A DNA stretch of 64,000 nt from Pseudopedobacter beijingensis (GCF_042678145.1 NZ_JBHUDG010000002.1:124001-188000), one strand, 5' to 3'. Positions 23,857 through 33,357 are shown, counted from the stretch's first letter. The notes: generated by a model not told the origin, from the letters alone. A program made the numbers and translations.

Positions 23857-26727
23857 ATGAAACTTAACGCAGATTATCAGGAACAGTTTTCTAAGCGACA
23901 TATTGCTACAAACGAATCTGATACACAAGAAATTTTATCGGTTATTGGGGTGAGTTCGGTAAATCAGTTAATTGATGAGACGGTGCCGGAAAATATCAGA
24001 TTGAAAAAGAAATTGAACCTGCCCAAGGCGAAAAGTGAAGCTGAGTATTTGGCCGCATTAAAACAAACAGCATCTAAAAATAAAATATTCAAATCCTATA
24101 TTGGACAAGGATATTACGGGGTAATTACTCCAGGCGTTATTCAAAGGAATGTATTGGAGAATCCAGGATGGTATACACAATATACCCCCTATCAGGCGGA
24201 AATTGCACAAGGGCGTTTACAAGCTTTATTGAATTTCCAAACCATGGTTTCTGACCTTACAGGTATGGAAATAGCTAATGCTTCTTTGTTGGACGAAGCT
24301 ACAGCAGCAGCAGAGGCTATGTTTATGCAGTATAGCCTTAGGAAAAATGCTGCCGCACATACATTTTTTGTGTCGGAAGAGTTATATCCTCAAACTATTG
24401 ACGTATTAAAAACGAGAGCGGAGCCTTATGGAATAAACCTGTTGATAGGCGATCATCAATTGGTAGCGCTAACAGATGATATGTTTGGAGCTATAGTACA
24501 ATATCCGGCAGGAGACGGTGAGATCTATGACTATAGTAACTTTGCAGAACAGGCACATGCTAAAAACGTAAAACTAACTGTTGTTGCTGATTTAATGAGC
24601 TTGTCATTGTTAACTCCTCCGGGAGAATGGGGAGCAGATATTGTAGTTGGTTCTACACAAAGGTTTGGAATTCCAATGGGATTTGGTGGACCACATGCAG
24701 CTTATTTTGCAACAAAAGAAGTTTACAAACGCTCTATGCCTGGAAGAATTATAGGGGTAACTATAGATTCGGCAGGTAATTATGCCTTAAGAATGGCACT
24801 GCAAACCAGGGAGCAACATATCAGGAGAGATAAAGCTACATCCAATATATGTACAGCGCAGGCACTTTTGGCCATTATGGCTGGGATGTATGCACAATAC
24901 CATGGGGCAAGCGGAATAAAAGCAATAGCTACAAGAATACATTCTTTAGCGGTATTATTGTCAGATGCATTAACAAAGCTGGGTTATAAACAGGAAAACA
25001 CCATGTTTTTTGATACGTTAAAGTTTAACGTAGGAAATCTGGTGGGCCCGTTACATGCCGAAGCTTTGAATAATGAATCGAACCTTAATTATAAAGGAGA
25101 GGAAATTACTATTTCTATAGACGAAACAACAACCTTACAGGATGTAGAAACCCTGGTTAGGTTTTTTGCAAAAGTAAAGGGTAAAACCTTGAATGATATA
25201 GATCTTGAGGATATAAAGGAAAATATAGGAACCAACATACCAGAGATTTTACAACGTACTTCGGAATACCTGACTCATCCGGTATTTACAAGTTATCATT
25301 CAGAGCATGAAATGTTAAGGTATATTAAATCATTAGAAGCAAAAGATTTGTCTTTATGTCATTCTATGATAGCCTTGGGATCGTGTACAATGAAACTTAA
25401 TGCGACCTCAGAAATGGTAGCTATTACCTGGCCGGAGTTTAGCAATTTACATCCGTTTGCGCCAATAGATCAAACTGGCGGCTATATGGAGGTTATCAAT
25501 GAGCTAAACCAATGGTTAAGTGAAATTACAGGTTTTGCACAGATGAGTTTGCAACCCAATGCTGGTGCGCAAGGTGAGTATGCAGGTTTGATGGTTATTA
25601 GAGCTTATCATTATGATCGAGGAGATGCACATAGAAATGTGGCATTAATTCCTGCATCAGCACACGGAACAAACCCTGCATCTGCAGCTATGGCAGGTAT
25701 GAAAATAGTAGTAGTGAAATGTGATGAGAGGGGAAATATAGATGTAGAAGATTTAAAAGATAAAGCCATAGAGCACAAGGAAAATTTAAGCTGTTTAATG
25801 GTGACTTATCCTTCTACACATGGTGTTTTCGAAGAATCTATTATAGAAATTTGTGACATTATCCATGAAAATGGAGGTCAGGTTTATATGGACGGAGCTA
25901 ATATGAATGCACAGGTAGGTTTAACCTCTCCTGCTTCTATTGGAGCTGATGTATGCCATCTGAATTTACATAAAACATTCTGTATTCCTCATGGAGGAGG
26001 AGGGCCGGGAATGGGGCCAATTGGAGTGGCAAAGCACTTGGTTCCGTACTTGCCGGGACATAGTGTGGTAGATATCGCGCAGCAAAAATCAATACATGCA
26101 GTATCGGCAGCGCCATTTGGTTCTGCACTGATCTTATTGATATCTCATGCTTATATTGCCATGATGGGAGCAGAAGGTTTAACGGATGCAACCAAACATG
26201 CTATTCTTAATGCTAATTATATTAAATCTCGGTTAGAGCAACATTACCCTGTATTATATTCAGGAGCAAATGGACGTTGTGCTCACGAAATGATTTTAGA
26301 TTGCAGACAATTCAAGAACTCTGGTATAGAGGTTGCCGACATAGCCAAACGTTTGATGGATTATGGTTTTCATGCTCCAACAGTTTCATTTCCAGTAGCA
26401 GGAACTTTAATGGTTGAACCTACGGAATCTGAACCAAAACAAGAACTGGATCGTTTTTGTGATGCAATGATTTCTATCAGGAAAGAGATTAATAAAGTAG
26501 AAGCAGGAGAGTCTAGTAAAGACAATAATGTGTTGAAAAATGCACCTCATACAGTAGCAAAAATACTTGCGAGTGATTGGAGTTATGATTATACAAGAGA
26601 AGAGGCTGCATTTCCGCTACTTTATGTTTCAAAATCAAAATTCTGGCCGTCAGTAGGACGTGTGAATGATACATACGGAGACCGAACTTTGATTTGTTCG
26701 TGTCCACCAATAGAAGAATATGTATAA
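23857..26727 (+). CDS. gcvP: glycine dehydrogenase (decarboxylating), P-protein
   Basis: PLP-dependent decarboxylase of the glycine cleavage system; a single-chain alpha-beta fusion form. The product from the ATG at 23857 is 956 aa, normal for the fused type. Seen: FKSYIGQGYYGVITPGVIQRN in the N half, and the PLP-Lys region HLNLHKTFCIPHGGGGPGMG in the C half. A -7 element TATTTTTG (23828-23835) lies 21 bp before the ATG with no clear -33. gcvT and gcvH are not adjacent. No glycine riboswitch was seen. It ends at an intrinsic terminator. Confidence 0.97.
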   Translation: MKLNADYQEQFSKRHIATNESDTQEILSVIGVSSVNQLIDETVPENIRLKKKLNLPKAKSEAEYLAALKQTASKNKIFKSYIGQGYYGVITPGVIQRNVLENPGWYTQYTPYQAEIAQGRLQALLNFQTMVSDLTGMEIANASLLDEATAAAEAMFMQYSLRKNAAAHTFFVSEELYPQTIDVLKTRAEPYGINLLIGDHQLVALTDDMFGAIVQYPAGDGEIYDYSNFAEQAHAKNVKLTVVADLMSLSLLTPPGEWGADIVVGSTQRFGIPMGFGGPHAAYFATKEVYKRSMPGRIIGVTIDSAGNYALRMALQTREQHIRRDKATSNICTAQALLAIMAGMYAQYHGASGIKAIATRIHSLAVLLSDALTKLGYKQENTMFFDTLKFNVGNLVGPLHAEALNNESNLNYKGEEITISIDETTTLQDVETLVRFFAKVKGKTLNDIDLEDIKENIGTNIPEILQRTSEYLTHPVFTSYHSEHEMLRYIKSLEAKDLSLCHSMIALGSCTMKLNATSEMVAITWPEFSNLHPFAPIDQTGGYMEVINELNQWLSEITGFAQMSLQPNAGAQGEYAGLMVIRAYHYDRGDAHRNVALIPASAHGTNPASAAMAGMKIVVVKCDERGNIDVEDLKDKAIEHKENLSCLMVTYPSTHGVFEESIIEICDIIHENGGQVYMDGANMNAQVGLTSPASIGADVCHLNLHKTFCIPHGGGGPGMGPIGVAKHLVPYLPGHSVVDIAQQKSIHAVSAAPFGSALILLISHAYIAMMGAEGLTDATKHAILNANYIKSRLEQHYPVLYSGANGRCAHEMILDCRQFKNSGIEVADIAKRLMDYGFHAPTVSFPVAGTLMVEPTESEPKQELDRFCDAMISIRKEINKVEAGESSKDNNVLKNAPHTVAKILASDWSYDYTREEAAFPLLYVSKSKFWPSVGRVNDTYGDRTLICSCPPIEEYV

Positions 26728-26732
26728 GAATC

Positions 26733-26768
26733 AAAAAATCCCGAGAGTTCAATCTGTCGGGATTTTTT
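26733..26768 (+). terminator. intrinsic terminator of gcvP
   Basis: aaaaaatcccga (26733-26744) pairs with tcgggatttttt (26757-26768), a 12-bp stem ending in a T-run, just after the gcvP stop. Confidence 0.88.
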
Positions 26769-26864
26769 TTGACTAAAATTTCATAAATAGAATATATTTT
26801 AACTCAGGATAACTGTTCTTTATTTGAATGCTTTTGTGTACATTGCATGTGCAGAAATAAATCC

Positions 26865-29078
26865 ATGAAAAGCTTCGTATCTTTTCTTTTAACTTGCTTT
26901 TTATCACAAGGCTTTAGTCTTTCGCTTTCAGCGCAATCCTCTAAAAAAGTAGATCTGCAATTAAAATGGTATCATCAGTTTCAGTTTGCAGGCTATTATG
27001 CAGCCAAAATTAAAGGTTTTTATAAGGACGAAGGTTTGGATGTAGATCTTATAGAGGGAAATATCAATAAATCGCCTTTATTAGAAGTAGTTAATGGACA
27101 TGCAGATTTTGGAGTAACCGGAGCGGATATTTTATATGATTATATAAGAGGAGTACCTGTTGTGGTTACCTCTGTAATCTACCAGCATACGCCTTATGTG
27201 TTTATGGTTCTAAAGCAATCAGGAATACGCAGCCCGGCTAATTTATATAAGAAGCGGGTAATGGTTTCTAATGATCAGGGGTGGCTTTTACTAAGAGCAT
27301 TGTTTTTTAGAGAGGGTGTGCAATTAGATTCTGTTAAATTACTAAAGCATTCATGGAATAACAAAGATTTGATTGCAGGAAAGGTGGATGCTATATCTGC
27401 CTATTCTACAGCAGAACCTTATCAGTTTACCAAAACAGGACATGATGTTTTTCTGATTAGTCCCAGAGATTACGGGTTGGATTTTTATGGAGATTTAATT
27501 TTTACCACAAAAGACTATGCCAGAGAAAATCCTGAAGTAGTAGAGGCATTTAACAGGGCAAGTGCTAAAGGTTGGGAGTATGCATTACATCATAAAGAAG
27601 AATTGATTGCATATATCCTTGCGCTTCCAGGTGTTAAAGAGAGAGGTATAACACAGGATAATCTGGAATTTGAGGCCAAAGAAACGGAAAAACTTATTTT
27701 GTCTAATCTGGTGGAAATTGGACATATTAATATAGGTCGGTTTCAAAATATGTTAGATGTTTACAAAGAACTAAAGATGGTCTCTCCTACAGCATCTATA
27801 GAAGGTCTTATTTTTAAGAAGAACGATTTAGATTGGGAACGGGTTAGTTTAATTATCATCATTAGTGCCGCATTAGGAGCTAGTTTGTTGTTACTTATTT
27901 TTATTTGGAACAGGCGTCTGGTAAAAACAGTGGACAAAAAAACCAAAGAGTTACAGATTGAGATAGAAAGTAGAAAAATAGCAGAAAAAACAGCCAGACA
28001 AAGTGAAGAGCGATTAAAGCTTGCCATGAAAAGTGCTAATATTGGTTTGTGGGAATGGAATGTAAATACCCATGAATTTACATTAAGCAAAGAGTGGTGT
28101 TTCTTGTTGGGAATAGATCCATCTAAGCTGCCTATGCGTAAAAATATTTTTGATTTTATATATCCAGAGGATATTCCTGCTCTACGTAAGGCCTTTAATA
28201 CAAGTCGGGTAGAATTAAAACGATTGAGCATGTACGAACTGCGTTTGCTCAAAGAAGGAGGGGGAGATATTAATGTATTGGTTTCTTTCAGGATAATTAA
28301 AGTTGGAGGAAAAAAGATCAAGAAGCTTTCGGGGGTAGTTGTTAATATAGATAATATTAAGAAACATGAACAAGTATTGCGGCAGTTATCAGAGGAATTG
28401 ATGTTGAAAAACCGGGAACTTAAAAAATTTGCCTATATCACTTCCCATAACTTGCGTGCACCAGTCGTCAATATAGTTTCTTTAATGGAGATGTTTGATA
28501 GTCGAGAGTTGCAAAAGGAGAATAAGTTGATTTTTGATAACCTGGATTTATCTGTAAACAGGTTGAGTAATACGTTGAATGATCTGATAGAGATTATATC
28601 AAGTTCAGCGAATGAAACTCCTGAATTTTCTACTTTGGATTTTAATTTAGTTTTTGAAGATACCTGTAATTCTATTAAGGTAGACTTAGAAAGAGTTTCG
28701 CCTCTTATAGTCAAAGATTTTCAGGTGAGTAATCTTACTTATTCAAGGGTATATTTAGAAAGTGTTTATCTGAACTTGGTAGTTAATGCTATAAAATATA
28801 GAATGGAAGGGCGTAGTCTCTGTATAAATGTTTCTACCTTTGAAGACCATGATTATGTATACCTGAAGATTACGGATAATGGGATAGGTATAGACCTTAA
28901 GAAAAATAAACACCGCTTGTTTGAATTATATCAGCGGTTCGAACCTCAGATAGAAGGGAAAGGAATGGGATTGTTTTTAGTTAAATCTCAAATAGAATCT
29001 TTATCAGGGAAAATAACTGTAGAGAGTGAAGTAGGTGTAGGAACTGCGTTTACAATAGCATTTTTGAAGAAAGTTTAA
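26865..29078 (+). CDS. NMT1/THI5-like sensor histidine kinase
   Basis: A 737-aa membrane sensor kinase. After the signal peptide (MKSFVSFLLTCFLSQGFSLS) comes a periplasmic NMT1/THI5-type substrate-binding domain (about 30-310; opening VDLQLKWYHQFQFAGYYAA), then one TM helix (about 328-348) and a short coiled segment. A PAS domain (about 385-500) leads to a phospho-acceptor helix with SHNLRAP (His528), then a HATPase_c domain with N-box NLVVNAIKY (638-646), G1 DNGIGID (671-677) and G2 GKGMGLFL (698-705). It may sense a thiamine-pyrimidine-like or other small ligand. An ATG at 26847 would add six residues before the signal peptide. Confidence 0.92.
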   Translation: MKSFVSFLLTCFLSQGFSLSLSAQSSKKVDLQLKWYHQFQFAGYYAAKIKGFYKDEGLDVDLIEGNINKSPLLEVVNGHADFGVTGADILYDYIRGVPVVVTSVIYQHTPYVFMVLKQSGIRSPANLYKKRVMVSNDQGWLLLRALFFREGVQLDSVKLLKHSWNNKDLIAGKVDAISAYSTAEPYQFTKTGHDVFLISPRDYGLDFYGDLIFTTKDYARENPEVVEAFNRASAKGWEYALHHKEELIAYILALPGVKERGITQDNLEFEAKETEKLILSNLVEIGHINIGRFQNMLDVYKELKMVSPTASIEGLIFKKNDLDWERVSLIIIISAALGASLLLLIFIWNRRLVKTVDKKTKELQIEIESRKIAEKTARQSEERLKLAMKSANIGLWEWNVNTHEFTLSKEWCFLLGIDPSKLPMRKNIFDFIYPEDIPALRKAFNTSRVELKRLSMYELRLLKEGGGDINVLVSFRIIKVGGKKIKKLSGVVVNIDNIKKHEQVLRQLSEELMLKNRELKKFAYITSHNLRAPVVNIVSLMEMFDSRELQKENKLIFDNLDLSVNRLSNTLNDLIEIISSSANETPEFSTLDFNLVFEDTCNSIKVDLERVSPLIVKDFQVSNLTYSRVYLESVYLNLVVNAIKYRMEGRSLCINVSTFEDHDYVYLKITDNGIGIDLKKNKHRLFELYQRFEPQIEGKGMGLFLVKSQIESLSGKITVESEVGVGTAFTIAFLKKV

Positions 29079-29115
29079 CTGTCAAATAAATGTAATTAGT
29101 TTTTTATTTCATATA

Positions 29116-29133
29116 TAGATGTTGTAACATCTA
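29116..29133. promoter_or_regulatory. palindromic operator candidate overlapping yceI -33
   Basis: tagatgtt-gt-aacatcta is an inverted repeat with 8-bp arms and a 2-bp centre. It overlaps the TTG (29122-29124) that serves as the -33 box of the yceI promoter. A repressor bound here would block RNA polymerase. Confidence 0.5.
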
Positions 29134-29152
29134 TTTCTTGTGTTTATGTTTG
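29122..29152 (+). promoter_or_regulatory. promoter of the secreted yceI gene
   Basis: -33 TTG (29122-29124), a 20-bp spacer, then -7 TATGTTTG (29145-29152), a perfect TAnnTTTG. The ATG follows 24 bp downstream at 29177. Confidence 0.6.
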
Positions 29153-29176
29153 TGCCACATAACAAAGAAAATAAAA

Positions 29177-29761
29177 ATGAAAGTAAAATCATCACTAATA
29201 GCTTTAATCGCTGTATTTACAGTATTTACAGCAAAAGCACAGGTTTATAAATTAGATACAGAAAAATCTACTATCGAGTGGATAGGGCGTAAAGTGACGG
29301 GAGCTCATACGGGAACTTTGAAGTTTGGATCTGGATCAGTTAATTACAATGGAGCATTAAAAGGGGGGAATTTCATTATAGATATGACTTCTATTAAAAC
29401 TACCGATTTGCAAGGTGAATGGGCAGAGAAATTAGAAGGTCACCTTAAAAATGAAGATTTCTTTGCAACAGATAAATTTGCAACAGCAAAATTTGTAATT
29501 ACCAAATTAGGAAAAGCAAATGTAGAGGGAGTACAAAACATAGTAGGTAACTTAACTATAAAAGGAATTACCAAGGAGTTGTCTTTTCCAGCAACTGTTA
29601 AAGTTAACAATGGTGTACTTACAGCAACCGCAAAAAGCGTGAAAATAGACAGAACAAAATATGATATAAAATATGGGTCAAAAAACTTTTTTGATAGCTT
29701 GGGAGATAAAGCAATCGATAATGATTTTGAATTGAATATCAGTATAGTAGCTAAGAAATAA
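29177..29761 (+). CDS. YceI-family secreted protein
   Basis: A 194-aa periplasmic lipocalin-like protein. From the ATG at 29177 there is a signal peptide (MKVKSSLIALIAVFTVFTAKAQ), then VYKLDTEKSTIEWIGRKVTGAHTG and IKTTDLQGEWAEKLEGHLKNEDFFATDKF. NLTIKGITKELSFPA completes the YceI pattern. The open frame extends back to 29138, but the ATG is the only start giving a signal peptide. It has its own promoter and terminator inside the two-kinase signalling island, so it may be a target or partner of that system. Confidence 0.92.
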   Translation: MKVKSSLIALIAVFTVFTAKAQVYKLDTEKSTIEWIGRKVTGAHTGTLKFGSGSVNYNGALKGGNFIIDMTSIKTTDLQGEWAEKLEGHLKNEDFFATDKFATAKFVITKLGKANVEGVQNIVGNLTIKGITKELSFPATVKVNNGVLTATAKSVKIDRTKYDIKYGSKNFFDSLGDKAIDNDFELNISIVAKK

Positions 29762-29784
29762 TTAGCAATCAGTACATGAGTTTT

Positions 29785-29814
29785 AAAGCCCGCATATCAA
29801 TGCGGGCTTTTTTA
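29785..29814 (+). terminator. intrinsic terminator of the secreted yceI gene
   Basis: aaagcccgcat (29785-29795) pairs with atgcgggcttt (29800-29810), an 11-bp GC-rich stem with 4-nt loop and a T-run. Confidence 0.9.
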
Positions 29815-29884
29815 GTTTATAAGAAGTATTATTGAAATTTCGATTTTTTTAAATAGTTTAGTTGACATTTATTAAAACTTCGTG

Positions 29885-31570
29885 ATGATTTTCTTCCGTA
29901 GCTTTTTGTTATTGCTGGTATTTCTATTGTCTTCTCTGAGTGAAAATGCGTATTCACAGGAAGATGAAGTAGTACTGCAATTAAGATGGAAGCATCAGTT
30001 TCAATTTGCCGGTTATTATGCTGCGCAAAAAAAAGGATTTTATAAAGAGGAGGGGTTAAATGTAAATATTAAAGAGCACAATGAAAAATATAAAGTACTC
30101 GATCAGATGTTGTCAGGAGAAGCCCAATACGGCGTTTTGGCCAGTGATGTTATGCCTGATTATATGTCAGGTAAAAAAGTGAAAGTTCTGGCTAGTATCT
30201 TTCAGCATTCTCCTTATGTTATTATCAGTACCAAAGAACGGAAGGTAGCCAGAGCTACGGATATGTCTGGGAAAAAAATTATGGCTGCAGAAATGGGAGA
30301 GATTATTGTTAAATCTCTTTTGTTTAATGAAGGAATAGCACCAGACTCGGTCCAGATAGTCCCTTATGACAGAAATAAGTTTCTTTCTGCACCCGATGTA
30401 GATGCGATAGTAAGCTATAAAACTGTGGTCCCTTATCTTTTTGAACGACAAAAAGTAGATATAATTACCATAGAGCCATCGGATTATGGAATTGATCTTT
30501 ATGGAGATATATTGGCTACAACGGAAAATGAAATAGATAATAATCCAGATAGGGTTGAGAGATTTACCCGCGCATCTTTAAAAGGATGGGAATACGCTCT
30601 TCAAAATCCAGACGAGATGATTGAATATATCTTGAGCCTTCCAGGAGTACAGGAGAGGGGTGTAGACGAAGAGCTGCTTAAACAAGAATATCAGGTTATG
30701 TTGGGGCTGATAAGACCTAATTTGGTAGAGATAGGACACATGAATAGAGGCAGGTGGCAGTTTATAATGAAGCAATTGTCTTTGATAGGTGTTCCTAATG
30801 TTCGCAAAAATGTAGATGATTTGCTTTACTTTCCAGATCAGCATAAATTAAAACATGCGAAATGGTCAATTTACATTGTATCTGTTTTGGCATTGTTTGC
30901 ATTGTTTTTTATGATATGTAATGCAGTTACCCGAAGGCGTCTTGCTAAAGAAAAAGAAAGGTCTGCTCAGGTTGGTAATAAAAGCAGGTTTAATGAAGAA
31001 AGTATAAAGTTGATTCTCGAAAATGCGGGGATTATTCTTTGGGAGTGGGATGTTAAGACTGGAAAATATGAACTTTTCGGAATATGTGATCAAGAGAATA
31101 AATCTATCCAGGATTTTGCAAGCATGTTGCATCCTGATTTATTACCCAAGTTTGAACTCTTTCTGGATTTACTTCCCGATAGTTTTTCCGAAGAAATATG
31201 TCTTAAAATAGATGGGTATTATCAGTGGAGACAATTGACTATAAAAGCCAGAAAGTACGATCAGGACAATCGCCCAATGGTTTTTACTGGTATGGTCATA
31301 GATATATCAGAAGTAAAGAAAAAGAAAGAACGTCTTGATAAATTGTCAGCAGAGTTGGAGGCGAGTAAATCGGAGCTTGAAAAGTTCGCCTATATCACAT
31401 CTCATAATCTTCGGGCACCTATTGTTAATCTGGAATGCTTAATCGATTTCTATGATTTTAAAGCCAAAGACACAGATGCTAATCACGATATTGTGCAAAA
31501 GATAAAAACATCCATTAATCGTTTAAAAATCGCTTTAGAAGAATTGGTTAACGTAACCACTTCAAAATAA
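29885..31570 (+). CDS. NMT1/THI5-like sensor with phospho-acceptor domain but no ATPase domain
   Basis: A 561-aa protein parallel in design to the kinase at 26865: signal peptide, NMT1/THI5-type binding domain (VVLQLRWKHQFQFAGYYAA opening), one TM helix (about 325-346), PAS-like domain, and a dimerisation helix with SHNLRAP (His at about residue 507). The chain then stops about 54 residues later at ELVNVTTSK, with no N-box or G-boxes. The DNA after the stop is AT-rich non-coding and does not encode a HATPase domain in any frame I can see. It may dimerise with, or be phosphorylated by, the full kinase. GTG at 29882 is an alternative start. Confidence 0.88.
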   Translation: MIFFRSFLLLLVFLLSSLSENAYSQEDEVVLQLRWKHQFQFAGYYAAQKKGFYKEEGLNVNIKEHNEKYKVLDQMLSGEAQYGVLASDVMPDYMSGKKVKVLASIFQHSPYVIISTKERKVARATDMSGKKIMAAEMGEIIVKSLLFNEGIAPDSVQIVPYDRNKFLSAPDVDAIVSYKTVVPYLFERQKVDIITIEPSDYGIDLYGDILATTENEIDNNPDRVERFTRASLKGWEYALQNPDEMIEYILSLPGVQERGVDEELLKQEYQVMLGLIRPNLVEIGHMNRGRWQFIMKQLSLIGVPNVRKNVDDLLYFPDQHKLKHAKWSIYIVSVLALFALFFMICNAVTRRRLAKEKERSAQVGNKSRFNEESIKLILENAGIILWEWDVKTGKYELFGICDQENKSIQDFASMLHPDLLPKFELFLDLLPDSFSEEICLKIDGYYQWRQLTIKARKYDQDNRPMVFTGMVIDISEVKKKKERLDKLSAELEASKSELEKFAYITSHNLRAPIVNLECLIDFYDFKAKDTDANHDIVQKIKTSINRLKIALEELVNVTTSK

Positions 31571-31589
31571 TATAAATAAGTTTGTTTTT

Positions 31590-31618
31590 TTAATGTATTT
31601 TTTAAAAAAATACATTAA
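31590..31618. terminator. AT-rich hairpin downstream of the truncated sensor gene
   Basis: ttaatgtatttttt (31590-31603) pairs with aaaaaatacattaa (31605-31618), 14 bp with a minimal loop. It is a weak but likely transcript end. Confidence 0.5.
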
Positions 31619-31857
31619 GATTAATTAAAAAATATTTTATTAAAAAACATTCTTAATTCCTATATCGTGCCAAGTTCTAATAGAAGTTGAATTAAAAAAA
31701 ATAACTAATTATAAATAAATTATATGTGATTGTAGGGCTAAGTTCCTGATTTGTCAAACAACAATTTATTGTTTTTTTAGTTATCAATATATGATATGGT
31801 TATGTATATTTTAGTAAAGCAATAAATCTATCCGAATAAAAAAATAAAACTTTTAAA

Positions 31858-31886
31858 AGAAATATCCGTTTAAAGAGAAATATCCG
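31858..31886. promoter_or_regulatory. direct repeat agaaatatccg x2 upstream of receiver gene
   Basis: Identical 11-mers at 31858-31868 and 31876-31886, 18 bp apart, just before the receiver ATG at 31900. Placement suggests an operator or a 5' UTR binding site, but no protein is known. Confidence 0.4.
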
Positions 31887-31899
31887 AAAATAGAGAGGA

Positions 31900-32307
31900 A
31901 TGACGAATGAAGTTTTGAACATATTGATTATTGATGATGACGAAATAAACAATTTCATAGCGGCAAAGTTGATCGATAAGATACATCCGGTTGCTCATAT
32001 CTCTATTTGTTTAAACGGTAAAGAGGGGATAGATTTCTTAGCTTCACGTATTCATAAAGAGGAAGAATTACCAGATATTGTTTTTTTGGATATAAATATG
32101 CCTGTAATGAACGGGTGGGAGTTTTTAGAGGAATTTGAAAAGATAAAAAATAGTATTAAGAAGAGAATTATGATAAACATGTTGTCTTCTTCTGTTTATA
32201 ATGATGATATAACTAAGTCACAAACCTTTACAACTGTAAATAAGTTTATATCTAAGCCACTTACCACAGATAAAATAAAAGATTTATATAATAGCCTCGG
32301 ATATTAG
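31900..32307 (+). CDS. stand-alone response-regulator receiver protein
   Basis: A 135-aa single-domain receiver of the CheY type. The acidic pocket is at IIDDDE (Asp12-14), the phosphorylated Asp64 in FLDINMP, and the Lys119 in FISKPL. There is no output domain, so it must act by binding a partner or passing phosphate on. It follows the two NMT1/THI5-like sensors, of which only the first has an ATPase domain, and could be their common acceptor. The start ATG at 31900 is preceded by direct repeats. Confidence 0.93.
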   Translation: MTNEVLNILIIDDDEINNFIAAKLIDKIHPVAHISICLNGKEGIDFLASRIHKEEELPDIVFLDINMPVMNGWEFLEEFEKIKNSIKKRIMINMLSSSVYNDDITKSQTFTTVNKFISKPLTTDKIKDLYNSLGY

Positions 32308-32479
32308 AGAAATAGCAAAGTTAGTGCTTCTAGGAGTTCTTCGTCTAAAAGAGGATATCTCAAAGAGGTTTCGTTATCAACTCCGTTCAAAAATTACTTT
32401 AAATGTTGGTGATGATCGCGAGTTTCTTTTGATACACCCTCTTGTATGCCTTTTAAAAAAGAGCAGTCAATAAAATTTT

Positions 32480-33253
32480 CTAAACTTCTGTTATCTGGAA
32501 CCCATCATGTTCGTTACCAGATACTTTTCCGGAAGTAATACCCTTAGAATGATAGAATAAACATATCCAGTCATTGCTAACAGCCTGTTTTCCATATTCG
32601 GTCCTAAGATCACGGGCTAATCTACCATCAAAGTCATATTTTGCAATAAAATTCCTTTGCAATTGTTCGGGTTCAGGTAAGATATCTCCACCATAAAAAT
32701 AGTGTTTACTTTCTGATTCAATATGGAAAACCTGGTGAAATTCGCAATGTCCTCCGGTAAGCTCATAGGATATTTCATCAGTTAACTTTCCGGAACCTTC
32801 TACAAAAACAATTTGCCCGGAACGTTGGATAATATCAAATATTTGAGTCCGGTAAGAGCTGGAATCTTTGGAGAATGCAGTTTCCCATTCATTTCTGTTG
32901 ATAATATATTCTGCATTAGGAAAAGAAGGTTCCAATTGTCCGTTTTTGTTCCATACCATGCCGCCACTATGATCATAATGCAGATGACTCATCAGTACTT
33001 TAGTAACGTCTTCGGGAACAAAACCCGCTGCTCTGATATTTTCATGGATGATAAGATTCCCTTGTTCGTTATTAAAACCCAATCCGGTGTCTATCACTAA
33101 AAGCTCGTTTGGAGTTTTGAGTAAAAAAGGGTTCACATGTATAAATAAAGAACCCGGTCTATCACTTGTTTTGTGAATGAGCGGATCAAAAGGTATAAAT
33201 TTCTTGGAAGAGTCTACAGAATATGATCCTTCCTTTAAAGCATATAGTTCCAA
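32480..33253 (-). CDS. MBL-fold metallo-hydrolase
   Basis: A 257-aa metallo-beta-lactamase-superfamily hydrolase. The dinuclear metal motif HxHxDH is present at SHLHYDHSGG (His90, His92, Asp94, His95), with further ligand candidates GGHCEFHQVF and YFYGGDILPEP. No signal peptide, so cytoplasmic. The substrate is unknown; relatives include lactonases (quorum-quenching type) and other hydrolases. It is convergent with the receiver gene and divergent from recJ. Confidence 0.88.
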   Translation of the reverse strand: MELYALKEGSYSVDSSKKFIPFDPLIHKTSDRPGSLFIHVNPFLLKTPNELLVIDTGLGFNNEQGNLIIHENIRAAGFVPEDVTKVLMSHLHYDHSGGMVWNKNGQLEPSFPNAEYIINRNEWETAFSKDSSSYRTQIFDIIQRSGQIVFVEGSGKLTDEISYELTGGHCEFHQVFHIESESKHYFYGGDILPEPEQLQRNFIAKYDFDGRLARDLRTEYGKQAVSNDWICLFYHSKGITSGKVSGNEHDGFQITEV

Positions 33254-33357
33254 AACAGATAAATTATTTTAAAATCCCTAAAATCAATGGCTTATAAATC
33301 GTGTTATGATGATGCCGCCGATTGTTGTATATTTACTGTGTTACACAATGCAAATAT

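Larger units (their letters stand above)
31571..31899. other. AT-rich spacer with hairpin and direct repeats before the receiver gene
   Basis: 329 bp with no ORF. It contains a terminator-like hairpin (31590-31618) after the kinase-like gene and a pair of agaaatatccg direct repeats (31858-31868 and 31876-31886) just before the receiver gene. A half-copy atccg lies near 31830. Remainder is low-complexity A/T. Confidence 0.6.

Noticed and set aside
26770..26864. TPP riboswitch before the NMT1/THI5-like sensor gene
   Set aside because: No CUGAGA-type conserved core seen; the spacer is too short.
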